This document shows positions 1 to 6,364 of a DNA stretch of 11,649 nt, piece after piece (the stretch's first letter is position 1; the number at the start of each line of letters is the position of its first letter). The DNA lies in the NCBI GenBank assembly GCA_030668025.1, contig DAOUUT010000104.1, positions 1 to 11,649 on the forward strand, in the 5' to 3' direction. The translations under genes and the position numbers were made by a program. The notes under the pieces were generated by a model that searched no databases, was not told the origin of the DNA, and saw only the letters and a list, made by a program, of their open reading frames with translations. This DNA comes from Promethearchaeota archaeon (lineage in GTDB: Archaea; Asgardarchaeota; Lokiarchaeia; Sigynarchaeales; SOKP01).

Positions 1-104
1 ATATTAATTCTCTTCAATATTTCTTCTACTGGTTTACAAGGAGTGCAATAGGATGATGAAAAGAATAATATCCTCGGGTAACCTTGTTGAAAATTTACTG
101 ACAT
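1..104 (-). CDS. Thioredoxin-fold protein, N-terminal part (runs off left edge)
   Basis: Reading the minus strand from the ATG at 104-102 gives 34 open codons to the window edge. The visible protein has a short beta strand (RILFFSSS) followed by YCTPCKP at residues 19-25, a CxxC redox motif with the lysine and proline placed as in thioredoxins (WCGPCK), and then the start of the following helix. The start is well fixed: an in-frame TAA lies four codons upstream, and an AAGGT Shine-Dalgarno-like sequence at 111-115 sits six bases before the ATG. It starts about 40 bases after the stop of the GTPase gene on the same strand, so the two are probably co-transcribed. There is no signal peptide before the CxxC strand, so a cytoplasmic thiol-disulfide protein is likely. 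The missing C-terminal part, including the cis-proline, prevents a choice between thioredoxin, glutaredoxin-like and other subfamilies. Confidence 0.72.
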   Translation of the reverse strand, partial: MSVNFQQGYPRILFFSSSYCTPCKPVEEILKRIN

Positions 105-144
105 AAATTTACCTTATGAATACCAGTAGATTATTAAATTAATT

Positions 145-693
145 TTATATATCCTTATATTTTTCATAAAGGGTTTTTATAATTGCTTGAAATGCTTCAT
201 AAACGCCAGTCCCTGTTTTTGCGCTGGTTTTGTAATATCCCAGAAAACTCTTTTCATTAGTTATCTTTTCAAATTTGCTATCATCTAATGATTCTTTGCC
301 CACTAAATCAATCTTATTACCGAATAATACAATTGGAATATCTCCACAATATTTTTTAATATCTTCATGCCATTCTGAGAGATGATTAAAGCTTTCTTTT
401 TCTTCTTTCGGAGCATGAGAAAAAACTAAAATTGCGGCTTTACTACCTTTATAGAACGTTGGTCGCATAAATGAGAATTCTGCTTGACCAGCAATATCCC
501 AGAAGAATAATTTAACTTGGCTATTCTTAATTTTCTCGTCATATTTCGAAAATTGTGCGCCTAGAGTTTTTATATATTCTTTTTTAAAGCTGCCTTTAGT
601 ATATTTTTTTATTAAGGATGTTTTTCCAACACCACCATCCCCTATCACTGTTATCTTAAATACGAAATCTTTTCTTTCATCACTTTCTTTCAT
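145..693 (-). CDS. Ras/Rab-type small GTPase
   Basis: A 182-residue P-loop GTPase with all five G motifs of the Ras superfamily: G1 GDGGVGKT at residues 18-25, G2 threonine 43 in KTLGAQF, G3 DIAGQ at 66-70 including the catalytic-type glutamine 70, G4 NKID at 126-129 and G5 TSAK at 156-159. The tryptophan before G3 (WDIAGQ) and the switch I spacing are most like Rab proteins. The length equals a single G domain with a short N-terminal extension. There is no C-terminal cysteine, so it cannot be prenylated like eukaryotic Rabs and is presumably cytosolic or recruited by a partner. GTPases of this type are numerous in Asgard archaea and rare in other archaea. A thioredoxin-fold gene follows 40 bases downstream. 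The ATG at 693 has a GTGAT element 5-6 bases upstream and a TATA-like element near 722-737. The cellular pathway it controls cannot be read from the sequence. Confidence 0.93.
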   Translation of the reverse strand: MKESDERKDFVFKITVIGDGGVGKTSLIKKYTKGSFKKEYIKTLGAQFSKYDEKIKNSQVKLFFWDIAGQAEFSFMRPTFYKGSKAAILVFSHAPKEEKESFNHLSEWHEDIKKYCGDIPIVLFGNKIDLVGKESLDDSKFEKITNEKSFLGYYKTSAKTGTGVYEAFQAIIKTLYEKYKDI

Positions 694-721
694 AGAATCA
701 CATTATGATTTTACTACTTTA

Positions 722-737
722 AAATATAAATTATAAA
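722..737 (-). promoter_or_regulatory. Candidate TATA box for the GTPase gene
   Basis: On the minus strand the stretch reads TTTATAATTTATA, an archaeal TATA-like element centred about 38 bases before the GTPase ATG. With the usual spacing of about 26 bases this would place the transcription start near 705 and leave a leader of roughly 12 bases. The whole divergent spacer is AT-rich, so the match is only suggestive. Confidence 0.3.
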
Positions 738-780
738 TATTGTTTTTTATTTATATTGCTTTTTATTATACAATGAATTG

Positions 781-788
781 TTATAAAT
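781..788 (+). promoter_or_regulatory. Candidate TATA box for the cinA-domain gene
   Basis: TTATAAAT lies about 65 bases before the ATG at 850 in the divergent spacer. It would predict a start near 811 and a leader of about 40 bases. It is one of several AT-rich candidates and is offered with low confidence. Confidence 0.25.
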
Positions 789-849
789 CTTCCAGTTTCT
801 TACAATATTAACCAGAAAAAATAACATTTAAAATTGTGATAGAAAAATA

Positions 850-1323
850 ATGGTAATTTTAGATAGTGTCAAAGATATTGTCGTTAAATTTACAAAAAAT
901 AATCTTAAATTAGCAATTGCAGAATCGTGTACAGGAGGGTATATTTCAAACGCAATAACTAATATTTCTGGCGCTTCTAAAGTATTTGAACGTGGAATCA
1001 TCTGTTATAGTAATAATTCTAAAATCGATCTTTTAAATATTGATCCCGGTAGGATTGATCAATTTGGGGCAGTGTCAGAAATAGTCGCAAAACAATTGGC
1101 GCATAACATTAGAGTACTTTCAAATGTTGACATAGGAATAGGGATTACTGGCATCGCAGGACCTACGGGTGGCACAGTTGAAAAACCTGTAGGCTTAGTT
1201 TTTATTGGTTTCTCAACTGAAAAGGATACTATTGTAGAAAAACATCAATTTAAAGTAGATAGAATTACATTTAAAGAAAAAGTTTTAGAAAAAGTTCTTT
1301 CTTTGCTTCAAAATTTTTCTTAA
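850..1323 (+). CDS. pncC: CinA C-terminal domain protein (nicotinamide-nucleotide amidohydrolase type)
   Basis: A 157-residue protein that is entirely a CinA C-terminal domain. Visible family motifs are AESCTGG at residues 24-30 (containing the serine nucleophile), GASKVFERG at 41-49, YSNNSK at 53-58, GAVS at 73-76 and the glycine-rich TGIAGPTGG at 100-108, followed by KPVG at 112-115. Bacterial PncC enzymes with this domain deamidate nicotinamide mononucleotide to nicotinate mononucleotide and ammonia, a pyridine-nucleotide salvage step. The same activity here is inferred from motif conservation. The N-terminal molybdopterin-binding-like domain of full-length CinA is absent, as in other stand-alone PncC proteins. 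The gene is divergent from the GTPase gene and followed immediately by a hairpin terminator, so it appears to be transcribed alone. Confidence 0.93.
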   Translation: MVILDSVKDIVVKFTKNNLKLAIAESCTGGYISNAITNISGASKVFERGIICYSNNSKIDLLNIDPGRIDQFGAVSEIVAKQLAHNIRVLSNVDIGIGITGIAGPTGGTVEKPVGLVFIGFSTEKDTIVEKHQFKVDRITFKEKVLEKVLSLLQNFS

Positions 1324-1349
1324 AGATCTAAAATAATTTTTTTAGGTCT
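1324..1349 (+). terminator. Hairpin terminator after the cinA-domain gene
   Basis: Directly after the TAA stop, AGATCTAAAA (1324-1333) can pair with TTTTAGGTCT (1340-1349), giving a ten-pair stem with one G-U pair and a six-base loop. A pyrimidine- and T-rich run continues to about 1370. Its position and form fit a transcription terminator or a 3'-end processing signal. T-rich tracts are the main determinant of archaeal termination. Confidence 0.6.
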
Positions 1350-1364
1350 TCATATTTTCATATC

Positions 1365-1372
1365 TTTTTATA
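1365..1372 (+). promoter_or_regulatory. Candidate TATA box for the MFS transporter gene
   Basis: TTTTTATA lies about 56 bases before the transporter ATG and just beyond the preceding terminator, so it would predict a leader of about 30 bases. The match is weak but is the best TATA-like string in this gap. Confidence 0.22.
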
Positions 1373-1424
1373 GATTGAGTAAAAAAGAATGAATAAGCAA
1401 AAAAAAAATACCGAGCTTATTTGA

Positions 1425-2612
1425 ATGGAAATATTTAAGACTAATTACATTTCATTCTTTATTGTCTATTTCATTATTAGCCTGATAAACACATTTTTAT
1501 CATTATACATACCCGTTTTCATGTTAATCATTTTAGATGTGAATAGAATTGAACTAGCATTCATTCAATTTCTATCCTATTTAACTCTGTTTTTAGGACC
1601 AATCATCGGGTTGTTTTTTGATAAATTTTCCCATAAGAAAAAACAACTAATGTTAGTTTCAAGCCTCATTTTGATTATTAGTTTTTCATTTTTTAATTTA
1701 AACATTAATAACTTATCCTATTTTGGTATATTTCTATCATTGAATTTTACAAGTCGACTAATAATCAAAGCAGGAATGAGTAAATTAATGTTGGAAGCCT
1801 CACAATTTAAAAACGCCAAAAAAAATATAATTTTGATTTCAAATGTTAGCGCTTCGATTGGAAGCATTATTCCAATAATTATTTTTAATTTAATAGTTTA
1901 CGATATAAATTCCATTGATTTATGGACTTCATTTTTTAATGTCTGCTGGTTTATGTCAGTTCCTATTATGCTTACTTTTTTTTTAATAAAGGACGTCTCC
2001 CTTAACAATGATCTTATAACTGAAACGAAAATAATAAAACCATTAACGCAAGAGAAAATAAAAAATAAAAATTTAAGTTTAGTATTAATTATATTAGCGA
2101 ATTTTCTAATCTGGGGTGATAAATTAATTGAATTTCCCCTGACAAGTTATATTTTTATCAAATTTGGAGAAGAGGGTTTTAGGAATTATTCATACTTGTT
2201 TTTTATTTTCATGTATTTAAATATTGGAGGGTGGTTTATTGCAAGACGGCTTAAAAACGAAAAGAAGTCAACTATTAATATCTCAATTTCAATCACGATT
2301 TATGCTTCATTAATGTTCTTTATCATCTTTTCGGACTTAACCACATTCTTATTAATTATGGCTACAAATCAACTAATATGTGGAATTATGATGTCCCAGT
2401 TTACTGAAAGAAACATTGATGTTTCAAATTTAGGTAAAAACACTGCCCTTTCGTACGAACTAATAAGAGGTTCTAGTATATTGGCAAGTCTTATATTTGT
2501 ACCATTAGGAACGCTATTAAGCACATTTGTACCACTGGAATTTCTAATCACTATTGTAGTTATTTTGTCTTTGTTTTCGATAATGCCTTTATATTTTTTG
2601 AAAATACTTTAA
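1425..2612 (+). CDS. MFS-like membrane transporter, about 12 transmembrane segments
   Basis: A 395-residue, very hydrophobic protein. I count about twelve membrane segments, near residues 7-29, 42-65, 74-93, 97-118, 134-159, 166-188, 215-235, 255-275, 282-303, 306-325, 344-365 and 370-392. The basic loop between segments 2 and 3, GLFFDKFSHKKKQ, matches the G-x3-D-x-basic signature (motif A) of the major facilitator superfamily. A charged linker near residues 189-214 separates the two six-helix halves as expected for this fold. The substrate cannot be predicted: no drug, sugar or peptide subfamily motif is obvious, and no catabolic genes adjoin it. The ATG at 1425 begins just before the first helix and has no clear Shine-Dalgarno sequence. 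The 3' end overlaps the convergent aminopeptidase gene by four bases. Confidence 0.75.
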   Translation: MEIFKTNYISFFIVYFIISLINTFLSLYIPVFMLIILDVNRIELAFIQFLSYLTLFLGPIIGLFFDKFSHKKKQLMLVSSLILIISFSFFNLNINNLSYFGIFLSLNFTSRLIIKAGMSKLMLEASQFKNAKKNIILISNVSASIGSIIPIIIFNLIVYDINSIDLWTSFFNVCWFMSVPIMLTFFLIKDVSLNNDLITETKIIKPLTQEKIKNKNLSLVLIILANFLIWGDKLIEFPLTSYIFIKFGEEGFRNYSYLFFIFMYLNIGGWFIARRLKNEKKSTINISISITIYASLMFFIIFSDLTTFLLIMATNQLICGIMMSQFTERNIDVSNLGKNTALSYELIRGSSILASLIFVPLGTLLSTFVPLEFLITIVVILSLFSIMPLYFLKIL

Positions 2613-3799
2613 GCAACATTGCTTAATTTGCCTTTTTCCATAATAAGCTTTTTTGTGCCATCTTTATATTCAACTGTAATATTAGCTTGTGGAGTTGTAA
2701 CAAAATCCCAGTGCATTTGGGAAACCGAGGTCCCTCCCATCATTTTATTTCCCCCAAAAGCAACATGTACGCTTCCATTTATTTTTTCATCTGTAAGAAT
2801 GTACCCGATTGCCTTTGTTATTTCGGGATTGCAGCCGATCCCAAGTTCTGCAACATTATAGGTGCGTAATTCTGCTAAATTCTTTTCCTTATCTATTTTT
2901 TCACTTTGTTTAAATGTAGCGGTTAACTCATCCAAGTTCTCATCAGCAGTAACCTCATCTATTAATAGTCTTCCGTTCTTAAAAATTAGTTCGATATTTC
3001 TTATGATTTTATTACTAAACCTATCTTTAGTTAAAGGGCAAAATAACGTTCCTTCACCCTGTTTTTCGTGAGGTGGAAAGAAAACTTCCCCTGCTGGTAA
3101 ATTTCCCCCTAGATCTCCAATAGCTATCTGTTCGTCTGATAATAATCCATCATCGAGGATCATTGCACGGTCTTCTATCGAAACCCAGAAGTCTGTTCCC
3201 AAATCATCAGTAACATGGACTTTTTTCGCGTTGTTAAAATTTTTAGATATATTTGATGTAATTTGGTGTAAATCTTTCTGAGGAACACTAATTCCACCCA
3301 CGATAAATTTTTCTAGTAAATCATAACTTATATTATAAAAAGTGGCTGCTTTTTGGGAAGGCCAACCAGCGTAGCACCATTTTTTTCCTGGAGCATACTC
3401 TTCTTTAGCGCCATAGAGGACATCCCTAATAGGAGAAAGAGATTTAGCTCTAGCTAGCATTTTCTCTCTAGGTACTTCATTTACAATTGATGGGTCTTCG
3501 TAAGGTTCAATGACAATATAAGCGTCTATGTTTTCGATTAACTTCAAATAATGTTTAGGTGTTATTGCTAGAATCTCACTTGAAATTTTTTTATCAAGGA
3601 AGAAAGTTTCTGTAAAATGATCGCTTGTGGACGAAATATGAGGAATCCCTCCCATCCTGAACACATTTAACGCAATCTCTTCTAATAAATCTTGACTATA
3701 AATGCCTCCTTTGATGAAAACACATTCCCCTTTCTTTTTTATGTTAATACTATTAACAATATTTTTTGCGCAAAGTTCTACCTTTTCTCTATCGATCAT
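2609..3799 (-). CDS. M29 family metallo-aminopeptidase
   Basis: A 396-residue protein (from the ATG at 3799) of the AmpS/AmpT/PepS aminopeptidase family, which removes N-terminal amino acids from peptides in the cytoplasm using a two-metal centre. Recognisable blocks are GGNLPAGEVFFPP at residues 231-243, a GEG at 248-250, VAELGIGCNP at 316-325, ILTDEKINGSVHVAFG at 334-349 and QMHWDF at 361-366. Candidate metal ligands or catalytic residues are E238, E318, E338, H345, H363 and D365, all in the expected order. The open frame continues upstream to a TTG at 3898, which would add 33 residues, but that extension is low-complexity, not like the family, and spans an imperfect palindrome. The ATG at 3799 gives the usual family beginning and length. 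The gene stands alone, divergent from the longin-like gene and convergent with the transporter. Its specificity cannot be read from the sequence. Confidence 0.9.
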   Translation of the reverse strand: MIDREKVELCAKNIVNSINIKKKGECVFIKGGIYSQDLLEEIALNVFRMGGIPHISSTSDHFTETFFLDKKISSEILAITPKHYLKLIENIDAYIVIEPYEDPSIVNEVPREKMLARAKSLSPIRDVLYGAKEEYAPGKKWCYAGWPSQKAATFYNISYDLLEKFIVGGISVPQKDLHQITSNISKNFNNAKKVHVTDDLGTDFWVSIEDRAMILDDGLLSDEQIAIGDLGGNLPAGEVFFPPHEKQGEGTLFCPLTKDRFSNKIIRNIELIFKNGRLLIDEVTADENLDELTATFKQSEKIDKEKNLAELRTYNVAELGIGCNPEITKAIGYILTDEKINGSVHVAFGGNKMMGGTSVSQMHWDFVTTPQANITVEYKDGTKKLIMEKGKLSNVA

Positions 3800-3801
3800 A
3801 T

Positions 3802-3835
3802 TTGAATTAATATTACATATGTTATTAATATTCAA
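3802..3835. promoter_or_regulatory. Imperfect dyad just upstream of the M29 peptidase start
   Basis: A 34-base imperfect inverted repeat centred at 3818/3819: outer arms TTGAAT (3802-3807) and ATTCAA (3830-3835) flank a perfect ACATATGT core (3815-3822). It lies directly before the ATG at 3799, overlapping the likely promoter or leader, where a regulator or a leader hairpin could act. The region is AT-rich, which raises the chance of accidental symmetry. Confidence 0.3.
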
Positions 3836-3919
3836 TTTTATGTGATGTCTAATAGTAGAGCATTTATTGAGAAACAGAAAAAATCGGTTTACCAACAATG
3901 AATTTATTACACATAATTG

Positions 3920-3930
3920 TTATATTTAAA
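3920..3930 (+). promoter_or_regulatory. Candidate TATA box for the longin-like gene
   Basis: TTATATTTAAA about 67 bases before the ATG at 3992 predicts a leader of about 40 bases. A second candidate, TTATAAA near 3968-3974, is closer but would put the transcription start at or just inside the coding region. Confidence 0.25.
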
Positions 3931-3991
3931 ATATCGGAACAACGAATTCTTGATAAAGTTAGAGAATTATAAACCAAAAATAATTTAAATT

Positions 3992-4453
3992 ATGACTATA
4001 CGGGAAGCAGGCTTGTTATTTCGTGGATTTACACTGGTCAAAAAAAGTTATCACAAAACTACTTTAGGAAAAATCGATACCGATTTAAGAAGTGGCTTGC
4101 TTACAGCGCTATTGAATTTTGCAGAGACTGCATTTTCTACAGGTGGAATAGAATATTTGGAAGGAAATAAATATACTCTAGCTTTTATTAATGAAAAAAT
4201 TTTAGCAGATGATAGTATCGAGCCTGAGTTTTTAGTTTCGTATGCAATTTTAAATAAACAGAAAAAGATAGATAAATATGTTTCTAAAATAGTCCAACCT
4301 CTATTGATTAAAGTTGCTAAGGAATTTAAAGCTCAAAATGAGGGAAAAAATTTATCAGAAATCTCTCAATTTAAGATCTTTAAGAAGAATCTTGATGAAA
4401 TTTTTGGCTCTAATACGAAAAATATTGATCAAAAATTTAGAGGATTATTTTAA
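3992..4453 (+). CDS. Small alpha/beta protein, probably longin-like domain (Asgard type)
   Basis: A 153-residue soluble protein. Its predicted order is a beta strand pair near residues 4-17, a helix at about 30-50 (DTDLRSGLLTALLNFAETAF), three strands at about 52-58, 60-67 and 80-88, then two long charged helices at about 91-115 and 121-138. The pattern 'D-x-x-x-x-S-G-L-L-x-A-L-x-x-F-x-x-x-x-F' followed by IEYLEGNKYTLAF resembles the longin/roadblock-type sensor domains that are abundant in Asgard archaea. In eukaryotes such domains serve as GTPase partners or in vesicle traffic. This is recognition by pattern only; no catalytic motif is present, and an enzyme is unlikely. It is monocistronic, 21 bases from the convergent end of the deoxyhypusine synthase gene. 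A Rab-like GTPase lies about 3.3 kb away, but no operon links them. It could instead be an unrelated PAS- or roadblock-like regulator. Confidence 0.6.
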   Translation: MTIREAGLLFRGFTLVKKSYHKTTLGKIDTDLRSGLLTALLNFAETAFSTGGIEYLEGNKYTLAFINEKILADDSIEPEFLVSYAILNKQKKIDKYVSKIVQPLLIKVAKEFKAQNEGKNLSEISQFKIFKKNLDEIFGSNTKNIDQKFRGLF

Positions 4454-4474
4454 TTCAAGTAAAATTTCAAGATG

Positions 4475-5431
4475 TTAACTATTTTTCTTTGATTTTTTTA
4501 AAAACCATAATATTAATGGTAATGCAATCGTTGCATCTGAGATAACCGTTGAAAACTTCGCTTCTTGACTTACTTTCCCCCAAGATTTTGCTTCTTGAAA
4601 AGTTGCTCCACTAAGACCACCTTGTTCTGGGCGATCCATTGTTATTTGAATTGCGTACTTCGCGGAATTAGGACAAAATTGCAATGATTGCATAATAAAA
4701 TTCTTAGGAACACCTCCACCAATAATACAAACGCCCGCTTGTTTAGCACCCCAAGCTAAATCAACCATCTCTAACATATCTTTAAAGTGGTTAAGATTTA
4801 AATTTTGGTGATGAAATCCTAACTGTAAAGCCAAACCTGAATCAGTAAAGGCTGGACAAAATATTGGGACCTTTTTTTTTGCACAGATTTTTAAAATAGA
4901 ACTATCGTTATCCGGTAAATTTTCTCCAAGGAGCTTTAAAAAAGAACTAACAGGCATATTTTCGTCAGGAATATCTAAATTTGTTATGTAATCTTCAATA
5001 CCTTCATAAACCTTATTCGGTAAGTACACATCGTAGATTCTGTTTAAATCTTGTTTATGTAATTCATAATCATCAACCTCATTTACATTTAAATCCCCTT
5101 GTAAATGATGATATCCTAATGTTTCGGCAATATCGTGAGTTAAAGAAGCGCCAGTAGTAACAAGAATGTCAATAAAGCCTTCTTCAACGAAGTCGTGAAT
5201 AACTCTTTGCATTCCTGCAGGGACTAAAGCCCCAGCAAGACCAAAAAATTTAATACATTTTGTATCGAAAATCATTTCCTTATAAATTTCACAAGCTAAA
5301 GCTAAACGCTTAGCGTTAAATCCTGTATTTTTTAATGACTGAATAAGATCGACAATATCATCATTCTTATCGATTTTAAATTGATTTACATTTTTCAACT
5401 TCTTTTTAATATTTTCATTTGGCATAATCAT
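4475..5431 (-). CDS. dys: Deoxyhypusine synthase family protein
   Basis: A 318-residue protein (from the ATG at 5431) of the deoxyhypusine synthase family, NAD-dependent enzymes that transfer an aminobutyl group to a lysine of translation factor aIF5A/eIF5A. Family blocks are VTTGASLTHD at residues 91-100, QGD at 111-113, RIYDVYLP at 131-138, PAFTDSGL at 193-200, IGGGVPKNF at 237-245 and LSGATFQEAKSWGKV at 273-287. K286 aligns with the human enzyme-imine lysine (K329), with E280 and W284 also kept. The human H288 and D316 positions align with N244 and L273, so the amine pocket differs from the spermidine-using human enzyme. The longest frame starts at a TTG (5434), but ATGs at 5431 and 5425 are better candidates. 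The start overlaps the end of the agmatinase-like gene by 17 bases, so the two are translationally coupled. The alternative is a DHS-like homologue using another substrate. Confidence 0.88.
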   Translation of the reverse strand: MIMPNENIKKKLKNVNQFKIDKNDDIVDLIQSLKNTGFNAKRLALACEIYKEMIFDTKCIKFFGLAGALVPAGMQRVIHDFVEEGFIDILVTTGASLTHDIAETLGYHHLQGDLNVNEVDDYELHKQDLNRIYDVYLPNKVYEGIEDYITNLDIPDENMPVSSFLKLLGENLPDNDSSILKICAKKKVPIFCPAFTDSGLALQLGFHHQNLNLNHFKDMLEMVDLAWGAKQAGVCIIGGGVPKNFIMQSLQFCPNSAKYAIQITMDRPEQGGLSGATFQEAKSWGKVSQEAKFSTVISDATIALPLILWFLKKSKKNS

Positions 5432-6338
5432 CAATTTTATGTTTGTTATAGATAAACGAAATTAATTCTATTATTAACTTAGCCGCTAAATTAGATGTCA
5501 CATTATTCAACAAATCTAAATTTGGACATACTTCAACTAAATCAAAAGCAATAACATCAAAGTTTTTAGCCAATTTTCTTAATATTTTCCATAATTCTCG
5601 ATAAGTAAAACCTCCAGGAATAGCATATCCCGTTCCCGGGGCTATAGAAGGGTCTAACACATCGATATCAATTGAAATATATATCTGTTTTATATGGGAA
5701 TTTTTAAAAAAATCAATAATATTATCCGTAAATTTGTCAATACCGAAATCATGGAGTAAGTAAGAGTTAAAATGAACGATATCTTCCTTTTTTGCAAAAT
5801 CTAATTCAGGGATATCTATATCCCTCGTTCCAACAATAAGCATATTATATTTATTGATAAAATCTAATTCATACAAACGATGGGAGACTGTCGCGTGAGA
5901 GAACAATTTTTTATCCCATTCTTTATATAAATCGAGATGAGCGTCAAAAATTAAAACGCCGAATTCGTTCTTATTTTCAAAAGAATCTGTCAAAGCTTTT
6001 ACAACTGGAAAGGTGCAAAAATGGTCACCGCCTATCATTATTGGAACAACATCCTTTTTTTGATGGAAGATCAAACTTATAAATTTTTTAATTTCCTCAA
6101 GATTTTTATTAACATTAGTAGGTTCAATCGATACATTTCCTATATCAACAACTTTTAATTTAGGTATTTCAACGCCCATTTCAGTTGTTAATGCTAAATT
6201 TGATGTAATTTCTCGAATTTTTTGAGGAGCAATGGCAGAATTTGTAGCCTTAAGAGAAGTTAAGTAGTCCCAGGGGATTCCAAAAATTACGAATCTAGTA
6301 TCTTTATCAATAGTCTCGCCAAAATCATAAAAAACCAT
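5415..6338 (-). CDS. speB: Agmatinase/arginase family ureohydrolase
   Basis: A 307-residue member of the ureohydrolase family, binuclear manganese enzymes that split urea from agmatine, arginine or related guanidines. The metal-binding residues are all present: H106 in GGDH, D132, H134 and D136 in DAHLD, and D224 and D226 in SIDIDVLDP. Other family marks are the SHATVSHRL loop at 147-155, PGTGYAIPGG at 234-243 and VEVCPNLD at 268-275. Agmatinase is preferred over arginase from the overall pattern and from the context, since the gene overlaps the deoxyhypusine synthase gene and follows argS after 26 bases. An AGGA Shine-Dalgarno-like element precedes the ATG at 6338 by seven bases. It could act on free agmatine (to putrescine) or, as proposed for the Haloferax homologue linked to dhs, on an agmatine-modified aIF5A intermediate. 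The GTG-x-PEPGG consensus is altered to GTGYAIPGG, so specificity is uncertain. Confidence 0.88.
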   Translation of the reverse strand: MVFYDFGETIDKDTRFVIFGIPWDYLTSLKATNSAIAPQKIREITSNLALTTEMGVEIPKLKVVDIGNVSIEPTNVNKNLEEIKKFISLIFHQKKDVVPIMIGGDHFCTFPVVKALTDSFENKNEFGVLIFDAHLDLYKEWDKKLFSHATVSHRLYELDFINKYNMLIVGTRDIDIPELDFAKKEDIVHFNSYLLHDFGIDKFTDNIIDFFKNSHIKQIYISIDIDVLDPSIAPGTGYAIPGGFTYRELWKILRKLAKNFDVIAFDLVEVCPNLDLLNNVTSNLAAKLIIELISFIYNKHKIDDYAK

Positions 6339-6364
6339 GTTCTAATCCTGCTAATCTTAGTTTA

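Noticed and set aside
25..130. Nine-base inverted repeat TCTACTGGT (25-33) and ACCAGTAGA (122-130)
   Set aside because: The arms are almost 90 bases apart and one lies within the thioredoxin-like coding region. No functional context is apparent, so it is taken as chance.
1392..1421. Possible leader hairpin AATAAGC/GCTTATT before the transporter gene
   Set aside because: Only seven mostly A-T pairs with a 16-base A-rich loop, and the likely transcription start falls near the left arm. Too weak to call a riboswitch or attenuator.
2369..3071. Several open frames of 60-80 codons antisense to the transporter and M29 genes
   Set aside because: They lie opposite well-supported coding sequence, show no domain or motif, and lack promoter or ribosome binding features.
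3800..3898. N-terminal extension of the M29 peptidase from a TTG codon at 3898
   Set aside because: The extra 33 residues are low-complexity and unlike the family, the start is TTG without a Shine-Dalgarno sequence, and the stretch contains a dyad and promoter-like AT-rich DNA. The ATG at 3799 gives the expected family N-terminus.
5432..5434. TTG start for deoxyhypusine synthase
   Set aside because: It is followed at once by an ATG (5431) and another at 5425. Either is more likely than TTG, and the choice between them is undecided but has little effect.
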